Assembly (NCBI GenBank): GCA_009823505.1
Contig: VZQC01000565.1
Span: 763,443 to 827,442, forward strand
DNA: 64,000 nt
Direction of reading: 5' to 3'
Origin: Rhizomys pruinosus
Lineage: Eukaryota; Chordata; Mammalia; Rodentia; Spalacidae
A model generated the notes under the pieces. That model was not told the origin of the DNA. It saw only the letters and a list, made by a program, of their open reading frames with translations, and did no database searches. A program made the position numbers and the translations under genes. Of the stretch, positions 63,691 through 64,000 are shown in pieces. The stretch's first letter is position 1. Each line of letters opens with the position of its first letter.

Positions 63691-64000
63691 AAAGAGGATC
63701 CAATGGACAGCAACAAATGAAAAAGTATCATATGGTTTGTAATGGGGTATATATTTAGCTAGGGAGGGTCCAGGAATGGAGGCCAGAAAGAGAGAGTTTG
63801 CAATGTGAAAATCACATCTTGGGGACCTTGTATCCCATGCAGGTAAATGGCAAAACCATGTCAGACTTTGCAAAGCTCACCTGGTGGCAGTGCAGTAGCT
63901 CACTGATGGGGAAGACAGGGATGCAGCACAGAAGAGCTCTTGAGAGCTCTACTGTATTTCAGGTGAAATATGTCAGTGGTCTGAAACATGACAGTGGCTA
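63691..64000. other. 5' flank, nothing recognised
   Basis: No supported feature up to the window edge. Confidence 0.5.

Overview
The window looks like nuclear DNA from a muroid rodent that is neither house mouse nor Norway rat. It is packed with B1, B2, B3, B4 and ID-B1 type SINEs, rodent L1 pieces and a MaLR LTR. The youngest B2 copies carry a GCGGCATTGCACGACACGGG-type 3' half and an internal duplication of the CTCCAGTTCCAGG block, unlike the mouse and rat B2 that I know. I cannot name the species.

The one protein-coding feature I can prove is the first coding exon of Kcnt2 (Slick, KNa1.2, Slo2.1 sodium-activated potassium channel), on the minus strand at 58958-59052. It has an in-frame stop just before the ATG, a strong Kozak context and a consensus CAG|GTGAGT splice donor. 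A GC/CpG-rich promoter and 5'UTR region lies to its right (about 59053-59910). It holds a short overlapping uORF and two copies of a CCAAT + TCATTAGC module. Positions 1-58957 are therefore the start of Kcnt2 intron 1 (I found no second exon), and about 59.9-64.0 kb is 5' flank.

Layout from left to right. 0-2.7 kb: old L1 broken by a cluster of five B2s. 4.2-4.9 kb: four tandem SINEs. 6.3-10 kb: a URR1-like DNA repeat and old L1 3' pieces. 12.8-18.0 kb: an old minus-strand L1 split by a younger minus-strand L1, which carries further SINEs and a URR1-like element. 19-20.6 kb: a 43-bp minisatellite and a 0.4-kb GGT/GGA block. 21-40 kb: sparse SINEs, one MaLR LTR, microsatellites and long stretches of unrecognised intronic DNA. 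41.3-45.4 kb: a mid-age L1 with decayed ORF1 and ORF2, a B1 insertion and an assembly gap (N, 45121-45158). 46.4-49.0 kb: a direct duplication of about 320 bp whose second copy was later hit by a B2. 50.7-57.3 kb: microsatellites and B1/B2/B4 copies. 58.8-60.1 kb: Kcnt2 exon 1 and promoter. 60.8-63.7 kb: B2 and B4 copies.

No tRNA or rRNA gene, CRISPR array, phage or prokaryotic gene was found. Most open reading frames here are chance frames through SINEs, L1 relics, microsatellites and GC-rich promoter DNA. Repeat family names come from recognising consensus features by eye, and repeat boundaries are good to about 5-20 bases unless target-site duplications (TSDs) are given.
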